A DNA stretch of 64,000 bases, taken from Caprimulgus europaeus (Eukaryota; Chordata; Aves; Caprimulgiformes; Caprimulgidae). The stretch is from contig OU015539.1 in assembly GCA_907165065.1 (NCBI GenBank), positions 13,422,816 through 13,486,815 on the forward strand, in the 5' to 3' direction. This document shows, piece by piece, positions 11,377 to 22,800 of the stretch. A program made the position numbers and the translations under genes. Under the pieces are notes generated by a model. The model was given only the letters and a program-made list of their open reading frames with translations. It was not told the origin of the DNA and made no database searches. Each line of letters opens with the position of its first letter. The first letter of the stretch is position 1.

Positions 11377-11520
11377 CTCAGTATTCTTAGTCCTTGGAAG
11401 ATTAACAGCCCTCCTTAGCTTCTTTACTGAGTCCGTTATTGCGGGAGTCTCTACGCAATCCAATGTAGAACAGATTTTTCTGACAGTCTTAATTAGGTGA
11501 TCTACTGCTTTATGCTGGTT
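11377..11520 (-). CDS. PIK3C2A: PIK3C2A exon 9: helical linker upstream of C2 domain
   Basis: The exon is 144 nt, exactly 48 codons, phase 0 to phase 0. It encodes [20 protein letters not shown] followed by [20 protein letters not shown] and LPRTKNTE. The family sequence is closely matched up to LPRSK. The exon boundary falls where mammalian PIK3C2A continues into a short variable Ser/Gly-rich stretch. That stretch is probably carried here by the candidate microexon at 9617-9659. Confidence 0.94.
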
Positions 11521-13187
11521 CTAATAAGGAACGTATGAAAGAACAGATTGATCTAATCACAACTGTGAAAACCAGTAGCACTTTTTTTTTTTTAGAATGA
11601 ATTGCCAAGAAAATTTCATTATGAGATGTGTATCATTAAACTGTGGTGCAACAACTGCACTAAACAAAACACTCAGTATTGAGAACTTCCTTATAGCTCA
11701 GTTATCAAATTCCAAAAACAGGAGTAGGGATTGGGAGCTACCTGGCAACAATTAACTTTATCCTAGTAAGAAAATAACCATAAAAGTCAGAAGACATTGT
11801 AAATATTTAAGCCATACTTTGAAAGTTAACACTTTGAAGATAATAGTTGGTTTGGCACATGAAAAGCAAAATTTCCACTGCTACTTTCCTCACAGTCTCT
11901 CAAATTAATCTCAATAAAAAGACAATAGCTAACTTTTAAAGTGTCCAACAATGTGAAAGTAAAGGCTATAAGCAAGTTATTTACAGATTACTTTACCCTG
12001 TTTCACTTAGCAAGTTTCAGCTACTGAATATGTATAAGAATTCACCTCAGGAAGTAAGAAATTTCAAATGCAACAACTCCTAATATTTGGACCCAATCAT
12101 CACCACCTACAAGCTCTATCTCTCATCCTCAAAAAGACTGTAAAAAGAGTACGACATAAGTCTGAATTGAGATGTTTTGCATTCCTCACCTCAGCCTGTG
12201 AAACCAGTTAAACAAGCAAGCTGAAGCAGCTGCAAGAGTAAAGCAACAAAAACACCACCGTAGCAAGGAACAGTAACTTCTCACTCTGCTACAAAAAATA
12301 CTGTGTTCAAAACTACCCTTGAGAACAGTGTGAATCACAATCAAGGGAATTAAATAGCATTAAGGGAATATGTAAATAGAGGACATCAGCTTGTTCAGAC
12401 CTGCATTCCCAGAGAGGCAAACCACACACAGTGGAAATGAAAAGTATTGTAATTAAGCCATTCCTTTCAAGACTGTTCTTACAGAAACCATTTAAGAAAC
12501 ATAGCTATCTAATGTTTAAGAATTTAAGTCTCCAAATTATATTACTATCAGGAGATAAACTAAGCTTCTCCTTTTAAAAAAGAGTAAAGCAAGTCATCTT
12601 CAGCTAGCTTTTGCATTTGGGAAATTACTTCAAACTACTCCACACACAAGCTGTTTTAAGCTACCTATCATACACTGAAATAGACAATGGTTTTGTATTT
12701 TAAATTAATCCAATAGTGCAAAATAAATGTTATTACACTTTGTGTGAAACTTACTTGTATGTTCCAAACATGCTTCAGTTATAACTCCCATTGTATACCA
12801 CTACTAATGCTCACTTCTGTGTAGTCTTTTATCTGTTACCAAAATATGATTCATGGCTGACAACTGACACAGTCAGGATTCAGACCTTTTCCCTATTCCC
12901 TTAAATTAATCTCTTCCAGCATTTTTAGGGAAAAGACTATTTTGCACTCCAGGACTTGGAAGATATATTTCTAATTGTGACAATTAGGTAGTAATTGGTT
13001 AGCAAGAAAAGCTAGGAAGAAAAGAGGAAAAGCAATCTAAGAATCCATGACTCCAAATTTACATTTGACAGCTTGTTCAAATCCCAGCTTCCCCAAGAAT
13101 ACCTGCAAGTCTTCTCTTTCCAAACTATCTCTTTAGTAAACTTTCTCATGCTACTTTTGGTTCAGCAATAATTTATGGTACCCTTAC
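11521..13187 (-). other. PIK3C2A: Intron 8 of PIK3C2A
   Basis: This is 1.7 kb between exons 8 and 9, AT-rich. No repeat family or RNA gene was recognised. Confidence 0.7.
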
Positions 13188-13251
13188 CTCATTTTTCAGA
13201 GCTATGTTAACTTGCTTGTGATACACATCAAGAAGCTCTTCTATTGAAGAC
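13188..13251 (-). CDS. PIK3C2A: PIK3C2A exon 8: helical linker
   Basis: This small exon of 64 nt encodes SSIEELLDVYHKQVNIALKN plus a final Glu. The VEELLDSYHNQVELALQ-E pattern of the family is evident. The acceptor is CTTGCAG and the donor is GTAAGG, with phase 0 out. Only 104 bp of intron separates it from exon 7, the shortest intron in the gene segment. Confidence 0.93.
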
Positions 13252-13355
13252 CTGCAAGAAATAGTAATGATTGAACACAAGTGCAAGAGCGTAAGATAGC
13301 CTTGGTCAGAAATTCAGCAGTGAGCTCGATTACTAAAATAACCACACAATATTAC

Positions 13356-13435
13356 CTTATAATAGGTTCTCTGAAAGGCTTCTCTACTTTGTAGAGGTGT
13401 TTGGTTAGATGTATGGGTGTTCTGTCATCCTCTTC
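13356..13435 (-). CDS. PIK3C2A: PIK3C2A exon 7: linker between RBD and C2 domains
   Basis: The exon is 80 nt and encodes EEDDRTPIHLTKHLYKVEKP followed by FREPIIR. It aligns with the family stretch EDDETP-DL-KHLYQIEKP, with moderate divergence as expected for a linker. The acceptor is TATTGCAG and the donor is GTAATA (weaker than consensus). It leaves phase 2, completed by exon 8. Confidence 0.92.
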
Positions 13436-14064
13436 CTGCAATAAAATATTAGATATTAAGTCCAGTTCTCATCTATCTATAATTTGTAATACTGTTTCAT
13501 AAGTTCCATTACTAATACTTGTGAAGTAGAAGGGCAAAGATGTAAAATGATCTCTTCACAGGAGAAAAGAAATAACTAGTTAATAACCTATGAAACATGT
13601 ACACATTGGCACAGGGGGAAGAGGAAAGAAACAGCAATTGAGAGCCTAACTATGCAGGTATCAAATATTCCTCCCTTGCTCTTTGATGGCCTGATACATA
13701 TTTAATTAAACTCAAAAACTGTTCTCATCTTTTATGTAACTCTGAAATTTGCTGCTTCTCTTTCTAGCCTCAATTTTCGTCCAAATATTTGCATATTTTT
13801 TCCAGCTATAGTACTTTGCCTAAAGTACTAGTAAAAGACATTATCCATATTTACATTATTTGCCTTTTTATATTATTTGCCTTGCAAAGGTTCAGTATGT
13901 ATTTCATTTCCTTTTAGTATAAGAGAATACAATTACCAACACCAAGCAGACATATTAAATTGTTAATCACACAAAAGAGGTTACGCTTCAGATTCATCAA
14001 CTCTGATGCAAACTCCCAGCCTCTTGAAGATTTACACTGCTGCAGCAGCTTAGGAGGTACTTAC

Positions 14065-14176
14065 TGTTCGTGCCAGATCTCGGCATATTACACTATGGGT
14101 CAGGAGCTGCAGTTTGATTTCTGTATCCCACTTCCGACAGTTCTGAATATACTCATGACTTCCTACACAGTGCTTA
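14065..14176 (-). CDS. PIK3C2A: PIK3C2A exon 6: Ras-binding domain, end
   Basis: The exon is 112 nt and encodes [20 protein letters not shown] followed by [17 protein letters not shown]. The [20 protein letters not shown] block closes the Ras-binding domain. The acceptor is TTAACAG. The donor GTAAGT at 14064 follows ACA, leaving phase 0. An intron of 683 bp separates it from exon 5. Confidence 0.95.
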
Positions 14177-14461
14177 CTGTTAAACAAAAGACAGCTACAG
14201 TTACACTAAAAATATGCAGTGTTTTTCAGAAAATTCACATGGGATATTTAAGGCAACCTGTTGGCTCAAAATAAGGAAATGGTGAATCAACCTTCACACC
14301 ATACTACTAAATCTGATTTTTACTTCTGCAGAAGTTTTAGTACACTATTACAGATTTATATTATATTATATTTTTGTAGAGCTCTTAAATCCTTGGGTAA
14401 AAGTGAAATCAACTATTCTAACACAGAAAACTAATGGGGATTTGTAAACCATTAGTTTTGT

Positions 14462-14484
14462 AAAAAAAAAAAAAAAAAAAAAAC
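14462..14484. repeat. A23 homopolymer
   Basis: Twenty-three A followed by A/C-rich sequence, inside the intron between exons 5 and 6. Confidence 0.85.
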
Positions 14485-14859
14485 CTAAACAAAAAAACCA
14501 CCCAAACCCCAGATTATTTCTGATTATTAAGAAACATCAGTATATTTTTCTCCTGATTGCTGGTATCTGAAAAGCACCTCAAAACTATAACATAAATGCT
14601 CTAGAAATCTGCATCTGAGAAAAAACTGTTCAACACAACAGATGGCAGATTAGAACAGAACTCTAGGAAGCTTTTGAGAACCTACTTTGCTGTATCCCAG
14701 AGCAACTCTAAAGACTTTTGATCTTTGTGCAAAGTGCGACTCTTCTACATTCTTACAACTTCTGTTTTCACACATTTAATTGTTAAAGATATACTTTACA
14801 GTGACTGCACAACAAAAAAGCATGAAGTTAAATATTACTGAAAAAAAGAGTTTGCTTAC

Positions 14860-14980
14860 TTCTGTAAAACTTCTTCTTGGCCACAGACCTTCAGGATATA
14901 GCTGCCAATGTCCACTTCATTCAAGTCATCATGCACCCAGCAAAGTGCCTGCATTATTATAAGCTCAACAGGGGAACTCA
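14860..14980 (-). CDS. PIK3C2A: PIK3C2A exon 5: Ras-binding domain, part 2
   Basis: The exon is 121 nt and encodes [20 protein letters not shown] followed by [19 protein letters not shown]. The [13 protein letters not shown] helix and the [11 protein letters not shown] strand are diagnostic of the class II PI3K Ras-binding fold. The acceptor AACAG and donor GTAAGC leave phase 2, and the split asparagine codon joins exon 6. Confidence 0.95.
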
Positions 14981-15943
14981 CTGTTAAAACAAATTACACC
15001 TAAAAGTTAAATATAAATCTATAGCAAGTGATATTAACCATTGTGCACTCATAAATTATAGCTATTTAATGAAATTTATTTTTACACTTGTAGGGAAGAC
15101 TCTTATGCTTCCAAAATCTTCTAAATTTCATAGTTTGAGATCTTCCCTTTTTTCACACAAAGAAAGGCATCTTATAAAACCTGTCTGTAGCTTAAGAAAT
15201 CAATAACTACTTTTTAAAATTAGGATACAGTGTAGTCATTTGACCAAAAGTACGAAAACAGTCTGCAGTCTGTTTTCCAGCAGTTTTTATATGAGGATAG
15301 CTCTTTTTTTATTATAAATTTGCCTTATTTAGCAAGGTCTTCAAATAGATAAGTGATCCCAGAGCTGCCTAAAGTTTAAAAAACATTATCTGAAGAGTTG
15401 GAGAAGGAACTTCTCTATTTTTTCTGCTTTTGAGGAACTGAGTATCAGCTGTAGTAGAGGCAAATCCTGTTGAAAGACTTTTTTTTTCCCTTTCTATTTG
15501 TCTAGGGCAGTTTCCACGTTGTACACATCAGGTCTCAGTAAGCATCACCAAAGCCTTTGCAAAAAGCAATTCTTATCTACCAGTACTTTCACATCAAGCT
15601 CCAGACACCTTTTTGAGAACAGCCTCTCTCTTCCATTCAGCAACCACAGAGCAAAAGAAATAATCGCAGTCAAACCCAAAAATCTGTTCCCCCATAGCCA
15701 CCAGCTGTCACTGACAAAAAAACCCAAAAAAAGAAACGTTTTAACAGCACAAACATTTCAAGCACAAAATGCTCTCTTCCTGTCCCTACCTCGTTTCTGA
15801 CCATCTCTGTTGAATCATTTGCAAACAATGTCTCTAAGTGCCAAAAAATTCTGTAAGAAAAACTCTATAGAAGATTTTATTTTTTAACCAGTACTTTCAC
15901 TGTGGTTTTTTTCCCCTCCAGGGACCTTCCTAATTTTCCCAAA

Positions 15944-15974
<31 letters not shown>

Positions 15975-17987
15975 ATATGTTACTAGTATGGTGGATACGA
16001 AGAGGTAGTGCCACAACAATATTTTCCAAAAGACAACACAAGTGCTTCATCTTATTAACAGACAACTAATTATTACAAGCATAGAGGTATTTGCTGGCAT
16101 ATGAAGAATGAGTATGTGGAATTCAAGAACAAGGAATGATAAGAAGTATGAATTCATAAACACTATTTAACTCCTTATTAATCTAGAGTGAAACTGCTGT
16201 ACTACCTTCAGCAGAGAATATGGTGGTTGACAGAGAAAAAAGATGCAGTAACAGTTTGATGGCTATAGTCACAGGCTGCACTGGCAAAGGTCTGCTAGTC
16301 CTGCAAAGCCCAGTGGAGTAATGCAAAGGTAATGTTACCACCTTTTTCTCACCTTCCCTCTTATTGAAAGACATTAATTTCTTGCTGACATACAATGATT
16401 GCTCAAGAAGACTTGAACTTCCACGTAAAGTGTAATAAACAAATGCAAAATGAATATATATCACCAAATAAGCTCTAAAGTTCATCTGTTTCCCTCCTGG
16501 GTCCTTTCTACACATCGAGCTGAGAACTCTGAAAGGCTGCAGTTCCTTCTGAGCAGGACTGAAAGCCATACTGAAGTAGTTCTAGCATTAGGACACTAAG
16601 GTATGTGACAATTTGACCAAGAACAGAAGGAATTAAAGGAAGATAACTTTAAATACACCTACTACTAGTCACGTATGAGCTATGGACTCACAGCTCCTTT
16701 TCACTAGCTACGGAAGACAAGTAGTTTAACTGTGATTAGTTTCAGATTCAGACAGGAAGAGAGCAGAAAGTGTAAGATACATGTGTCTATAAGGCAAAAC
16801 ACATTCCAAGGTATTCACAAAACATCTAGAAATAAAGGGCTGAAGCCATAACATTTTAGCTACACTGTCAAAGCCTTTTGTAGGAAAGGATTAAGTCTGT
16901 AATATTAAGAGAGTGTAATGTTAAGGATGAAGACTAGAAACCCTTCCTAGGCTACACTTACAGTCCACCTCATTTCTTAACAGAAGAGTATTAAATCACA
17001 GCAGAATAAATATGAGGCCCAGCAAATGAACATAGAATGAGAACACTTGTGCATCGAGAGCTTGTTTTCCAATAGAGCAGCTAGTTTAAGTGAGTAACAA
17101 CCAACTCCAAAGCATCTACATTGTTACAGACAGAACCAAACAATAAAAAAACACCACAGCACAGATCCACTACGAGGTGACACCATCTGGGAATGGGAAC
17201 CCTCACAAGGGCCAAGAGATTACAGCAGTATAGAGGCTAAAAATTTAGTTGCTTCTGACGCAATTTATTATCAGTTATTTTACCTCCAAGAACTGCCAGA
17301 AGTTTATAGCATCCAGAGTCACAGCCTTTGATGCAAACACACTGAGCAGTCTCGATCGCTCAGAGAACATGAATTTATGTACAAGAACAAGCCAAACCTA
17401 AGTTCCACCCCAAACTAATTCTCCTAGTTACCCACAACACTGGGCCAGATAGTTGTGGCACATTACAAAAGTATTATTTTAGTGTTTGTGTTCATAAGCA
17501 TATATTGAAGTCAAGTAATAGACAATTTCAGTGTTTATTCTTATTTCCCAAAAGCAATCTGTTTGAATTTTTAGATAGCCTGCAAGAATTTATTTAAACA
17601 TATGTTAGAATGTTGAAATAAAAAAATAAAGTTAAGAATCTCAGTCCTGGTGTCATCATCCCCTAAATTACCATAAAGTAGGTCAAACTCTTGAAGAACT
17701 GTTTAAACATTCCCAGCCATGGATAGAATACTGCTTCTGGTTTGCTTGGCTTTCCTTTTTAAAAAAAAGTTTCACTTTGTCAGCTTCTAAGCAGTCCTGA
17801 TGGAAGCACTGACCCAGAAGTAGGTTATTTCTTCAGTTACCTTTTCCACATTCCCTACAAGGAATCCAGGCACCTGAGACCCAGGGATTATAAAAACTGA
17901 AAGGCACTGGCCTAGACTGAGTGGACAGCCTTAACTCACCATTTTAAGTCTTACAAGCAAGCTCCAATTTCAAAAGCAAAAACATAC
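14981..17987 (-). other. PIK3C2A: Intron 4 of PIK3C2A
   Basis: This is 3.0 kb between exons 4 and 5. It contains a T24 run at 15949-15972. Short open frames at 15498-15800 and 16183-16569 have no recognisable homology. Confidence 0.7.
15949..15972. repeat. T24 homopolymer
   Basis: Twenty-four consecutive T on the plus strand, inside intron 4. Confidence 0.85.
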
Positions 17988-18145
17988 CATCACACGTAAA
18001 TGTTACTGGTTGCTGGAATTCTTCAATTTCTATAGAAACCTTGATACTGGCATTCTCCCCACTTATATTTCTTTGCAGCATGACTGGACTCAGCACAAAG
18101 CCTGGATTTGTTTGCTGATTATCATAAGGAAACTTGGTCCTCAAT
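17988..18145 (-). CDS. PIK3C2A: PIK3C2A exon 4: entry to the Ras-binding domain
   Basis: The exon is 158 nt and encodes [20 protein letters not shown] through [15 protein letters not shown] and QQPVTFTCD. The block is highly conserved in PIK3C2A. The VKVSI-IE-F--PVTFTCD strand pair begins the ubiquitin-like Ras-binding fold. The acceptor is TTTCAG at 18146-18148. The donor GTATGT begins at 17987 and leaves one base of the next codon. Confidence 0.95.
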
Positions 18146-19776
18146 CTGAAAGTAGAGAAGGGTTATGAAACATTGCAATGGATAAATCTGAGACTAAAGC
18201 AAAATAACATGGTGATAACCACAAGCCAGAACAGTAAAGACTACCTTCTGCTCTTCACCTAAATTGTACGTACAAAACACCATTTCATTTTTCTACTCTC
18301 GACAGAACACTGCACACAATAATTACACAAGTAGTAGTTACAAGGGGAGAAGAACCTAGCTTATAATTAGTCAGGTTTTCCATAACCTTAAAATATTTAT
18401 TAGGTCAATGCTTACAGGACATATCCAGCTTCTTTAGAAGCTAAGCCTAAAACAGTTTTAAAAGAAATCGCCCTTTTTAAAACTCATTTTTAGCAGATGC
18501 CATGGATTAGCTTTTTTATGTACAAGATACTACAAAACTCTCTACATTTTTTGGAAGTCTAATTTGAATTTAAGATATTATGCAGAAGGTAGTTACTCCA
18601 AGTTGTGGAAGCTCAGAAAGAGGCCTAAATTAAGAGAAATGCTTTTTTTTAAGACACAAACAGTACAAAACATCCACCTAGTAATGAACAGACAGTAGTT
18701 TCATAGCTGCTTTTTATTTTCTGCTATTCAACATAGATAAAATAATTTAACCTTAACCTTCTGCCAACATTACAGTAGCATGCTATGAGATTAAGAACAG
18801 AACTTATTTCTAACGGTCATCTATTTCACCATCTTGATTCCTGACAAGAAATCAGGAATTTCTTGATTTCAAGAAATCGGGGGCAGGGGCTGGGGGGGAA
18901 ATCCCGCTGGCAAGAGCTGTCCAGTCACAAGTTCATCAGCATTTTAAGCACTGTTTCAAAAAGCCTATTTTATGTAAGTTTTGTCAGTAAGTTTTACAGG
19001 TATGTGATTTCTCACTGGTTTTATGGAGTTTGCTTTTCATTGCATAAACATCCTTGTTTTAAAAAGTAGCTGTTATCCTTCAAAGATCTCTATTTCCCTC
19101 ATTAGTTCTTGGATTTTGATCTTGAGAAGAAAAAAGGCAAGACTCCTAGTTTGCCTTCTCTAGGAAGAAAGCAAAAAAAAAAAATTTTTATTAAATTGTG
19201 GCAGTAAACAAAAAAAAAAAAGAGCATTCTGGGTTAATCAAGTCCCATCTTCTTTGATTTAACTTCACATTCTGATCAAAGCAGGACCAAGTCTGAAGGC
19301 TTTATTTGGTACAGAATTATAACTGTGGAAGCAATAAAAATGAGAGCATTTAAGGGTTAGAAAGCCACTGAGTGACAGGATTTAGTGAGGTGCATCAACT
19401 AAGAAAGAAAATATTTAAAATTCTTTCAAAATAAATTGTATTTAAAAATATACAGAAGAAGGAGATACAGATATATGGAAATACAGTTTGAGGATAAAAA
19501 AGTATTATAAAAACCAAGGAAAAAGAGGAAAGTCACAGGATCAAAAGAATAAAGAGATATGATAATTCAAAAGCCTTAGTACTGAATACTGTAACAATTC
19601 TGTTGCATTCTTGAAAAAACAAGACAAAAACAGGAAAAACCAGGATAAGAAAAGGAAAAAAGACACATAGTGAAATCAAGCAAAAAATGCAGGACTAGTC
19701 CTGTCAACCTAACTGAAAATGAGCAATTCAGCCTTTTTTTGGTCTGAAAGCTAATGTGTGTTCAGTAATTTCTTAC
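18146..19776 (-). other. PIK3C2A: Intron 3 of PIK3C2A
   Basis: This is 1.6 kb between exons 3 and 4. It includes a small cluster of direct and inverted copies of AAGAAATC at 18844-18879 and A-runs near 19172 and 19210. Confidence 0.7.
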
Positions 19777-19877
19777 TTTGTAACTGCTTGAGAAAAAGCT
19801 GACAGTTCTGGATTCTGCCCTTCAATTTCTTGGAGAAGCACGTTCTCTGTCAGTTTGCCAGTGGTCCCATTGTCTTT
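19777..19877 (-). CDS. PIK3C2A: PIK3C2A exon 3: linker before the Ras-binding domain
   Basis: The exon is 101 nt, phase 0 in and phase 2 out. It encodes KDNGTTGKLTENVLLQEIEG followed by QNPELSAFSQAVTK. This aligns with the family stretch between the TRSQSLN block and the Ras-binding domain, notably the LLQE-E--N-E--AF----TK pattern. The acceptor is TTGCAG and the donor is GTAAGA. The split lysine codon (AA+A) joins exon 4 in frame. Confidence 0.93.
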
Positions 19878-22800
19878 CTGCAACTCAAAGATAATACAGT
19901 ATTTAAATAGCTGCAAACATATTCCTATAGCCAGCAAAGCCATGTGTAGATAAATTTTCAGGAGTGTGAGGTTTACATTTAGTTTTATGTCTACTTCTAT
20001 AAGGAGAAAAAAAGCATATCATTACTAAGTTGAAAGTAAAGATTCACTGTACCAGTGAGTTTTATGGAAGGTAATTTACTTGACAGCATCACTGCCAGTT
20101 AAGATTATGTTGCAAGCATAACAGTTCCTGAGCTCTCAGCAGTCACCCGTTGCGTTAGAATTTGGCTAGACCTTGCTGAACCAGAGAAGGAAGACAGATA
20201 AATGTTTTTTCCTTCTTTTCTGTGATTCAGCCTCCAGTAGTCTCAGAAAGAACCATTACACTTCAGTTTTGCCCATGACTGCCTTTTCCTTCAAAGCAGG
20301 AAAAGATAAATTCTGCACTGGAAGGAAGTAGCATTCACAACACTAAGCTCAGAACTAATCTCATGGTATGAAATTACTGCTGTTTTAATCCCTAATGCCA
20401 TATGCACTCACAAGCTCCCAAAAACACAAACCACATTCTTTGAAGTATTCAATCTAAAAAAAAACAGTTGCTAAAAGAGAACTGCAGTTTCAAATAACAA
20501 AATCTAATAATATTTTTTTTTAAAGTCACAAGATAAACTGCAGCAGTTTTTACTCCATATCTGTTCCTGACGCAGTTCACAGTAGGGCCACACAAATGCT
20601 CGTGTAAGCGAACAGCAGTTGGAACAAGCAGTGGGGTTGAGGTGGAACTCAATTCCTCTCTCCTCTAGCGGCCACCACGAGCCTGAAGCACTCGTGAAAC
20701 TCCAGCCGGATACTCACTGGAGTAAGTTGAAGTTTGCTCATGTCCAACCCAGAGACACTGCACACAGTGGATAAAGTCTTCTGACCAGTAACATTTTTAC
20801 ATCCAGAGCTTTTACAGCGCTTATAGAAACCTTTAATCCACACAGAAGTCCAGGAAAAAAAGAAAAAGAAAAAAAAAGAAAAAAAAAGGAAAGGAAAAGA
20901 AAGCAGACTGCACTGCAGTTGTTCTGAAAATCATATCAATTTATTCATACTTGAAACAGTGAATGACTACTTAACTAGTATGTGGGTTATTTATTATTAG
21001 CTGACAAAGTTAGCTGAGCCTCTGATTTTATTAGAGCATATCAGACAGTATAGTCAAATTAGATTGTCTGAGAAAAGGGGTCAAATATGTAACACGCAGA
21101 GCAAGAGACTGTCAGGTCTTTTCCTTTTAGATTTTTTTTTTGCTCCAATTAACTTGTTTAAGCAGTATAGCATAAACTTAGAAGGGATAATATATGAAAC
21201 CCATAATGGCCACTTGAATTGTGTTTAAACCTAGTTACTTCAGCTAAAATATTGGTTTCATGAACACTGATCAGTTCAAAAGGATAAATTCTATATAATT
21301 AGGGACTGGCCATACCATAGGAAGCAATTAGAGCAGGAAGCTGTGAAGTCACAAAACCTGGAATGAAATTCAGGAGCCTGCACAGATAATACCTTAAAGG
21401 TTCTTCCATTCTAAGTTGTATCACATAAAAATACTTCTGGGCCACTGCACAAGACCTGCTGACAAGCCTGTGCAGTTGTATCTAGTACATGTATTCTTTA
21501 AGCAACTACACAACAATAAACCAAAAAAAACCATACAAGGAAACAGGAAGTTAACACACCAAGTGAAAGGTAAACACCTCTGAAAGAGATTCAACTAACT
21601 GCTGCTCAGCAGTCAACACAATACTCAATCATTTCAAACCAAGAAGCTAGCTATACAAATCTTAATTTTTTTCTATTTAAGAACTCCTTTTAAAGAACTA
21701 ATACTACAAATAAGTACTCAAAGCACTTGGCAACTCTCCCCAGAGTATAAAAGCAATACACAAGGGGATTACTTAAAGTCACACCAGTGATGCAACACTG
21801 CCACTTTATGCCACTACGTGACACTTCTGAATTATTTACAGGAAAATTTTCAGGCTATTCTGCTGTTAAATTCTAAGTAGTTTAGGGAACTACAAGGCAT
21901 TTCTAGACATGCAAGCTTAGCCAGGGTAAACAATAAATTCCAATGTAATGAGCAAAGAAAAAAAAAAAAGAGTTTATTTCATTACCCATAACTGACCTCA
22001 GGGCTACATTTGGCTAAGGACAGAAACCTAATGTTAATTCAAATTGTATTGCTAGAAATTACCTCTGGGAGAAAATGAAGAACATTAAATGCCTCCTTGT
22101 TTAGTTTAGTTTCAATACTATCTTTTTATCACATTTTGGAAGATAATTTCAGGAGGACAAGCTTTGATAAACTAAGAAATCTATTTAAAATCCGCTGGTC
22201 TCAGATGATCAGGGATTTGAGCAACAAATAGGATTTGAATTTCTTTAACTTCCAGATGCGCAAATATAGCAGGTGCAGAAGCTATCAGTCAAACAGGAAA
22301 TAACTTGTAAGAAACAACTTCAGGCCAAACCAGATAAATAGTTCGTATCAGCACAGTCTGCAAAAACACAAGTGGTCTGCAAATACAATTACTCTTAACA
22401 GTAAAAAACAAACTCAAAACCCAGTAAATTACCAAAAGTCAAATTAAATTAAATCTCATAAGTATATAAAGCCACAAGATTCTACATTTTTGTGCAGAGG
22501 AAAGGTAGAGAAAAACCTAAAATAGGACATAATTATGATTTTGCCTCTTCTTTCAGAAAGGAGAGTGACAAACACTGAAGTATTTAAAAGGACATACTGA
22601 ACACATAGATACTTCATCAAAGGTGAAGCAGAACTCAAAGCAATCTACTGATTCAAGGGATTAGATATAATGATACAAATAAAATATAGGACTACAAACT
22701 TTTACTAATAGTTTTGTTTAAAGGAGCAGTGAGATTATGAGTTATTCAGGGGAAAAAAATCATCCAGACTAGTAAGGATGCAAGATTTCAGAACATACAC

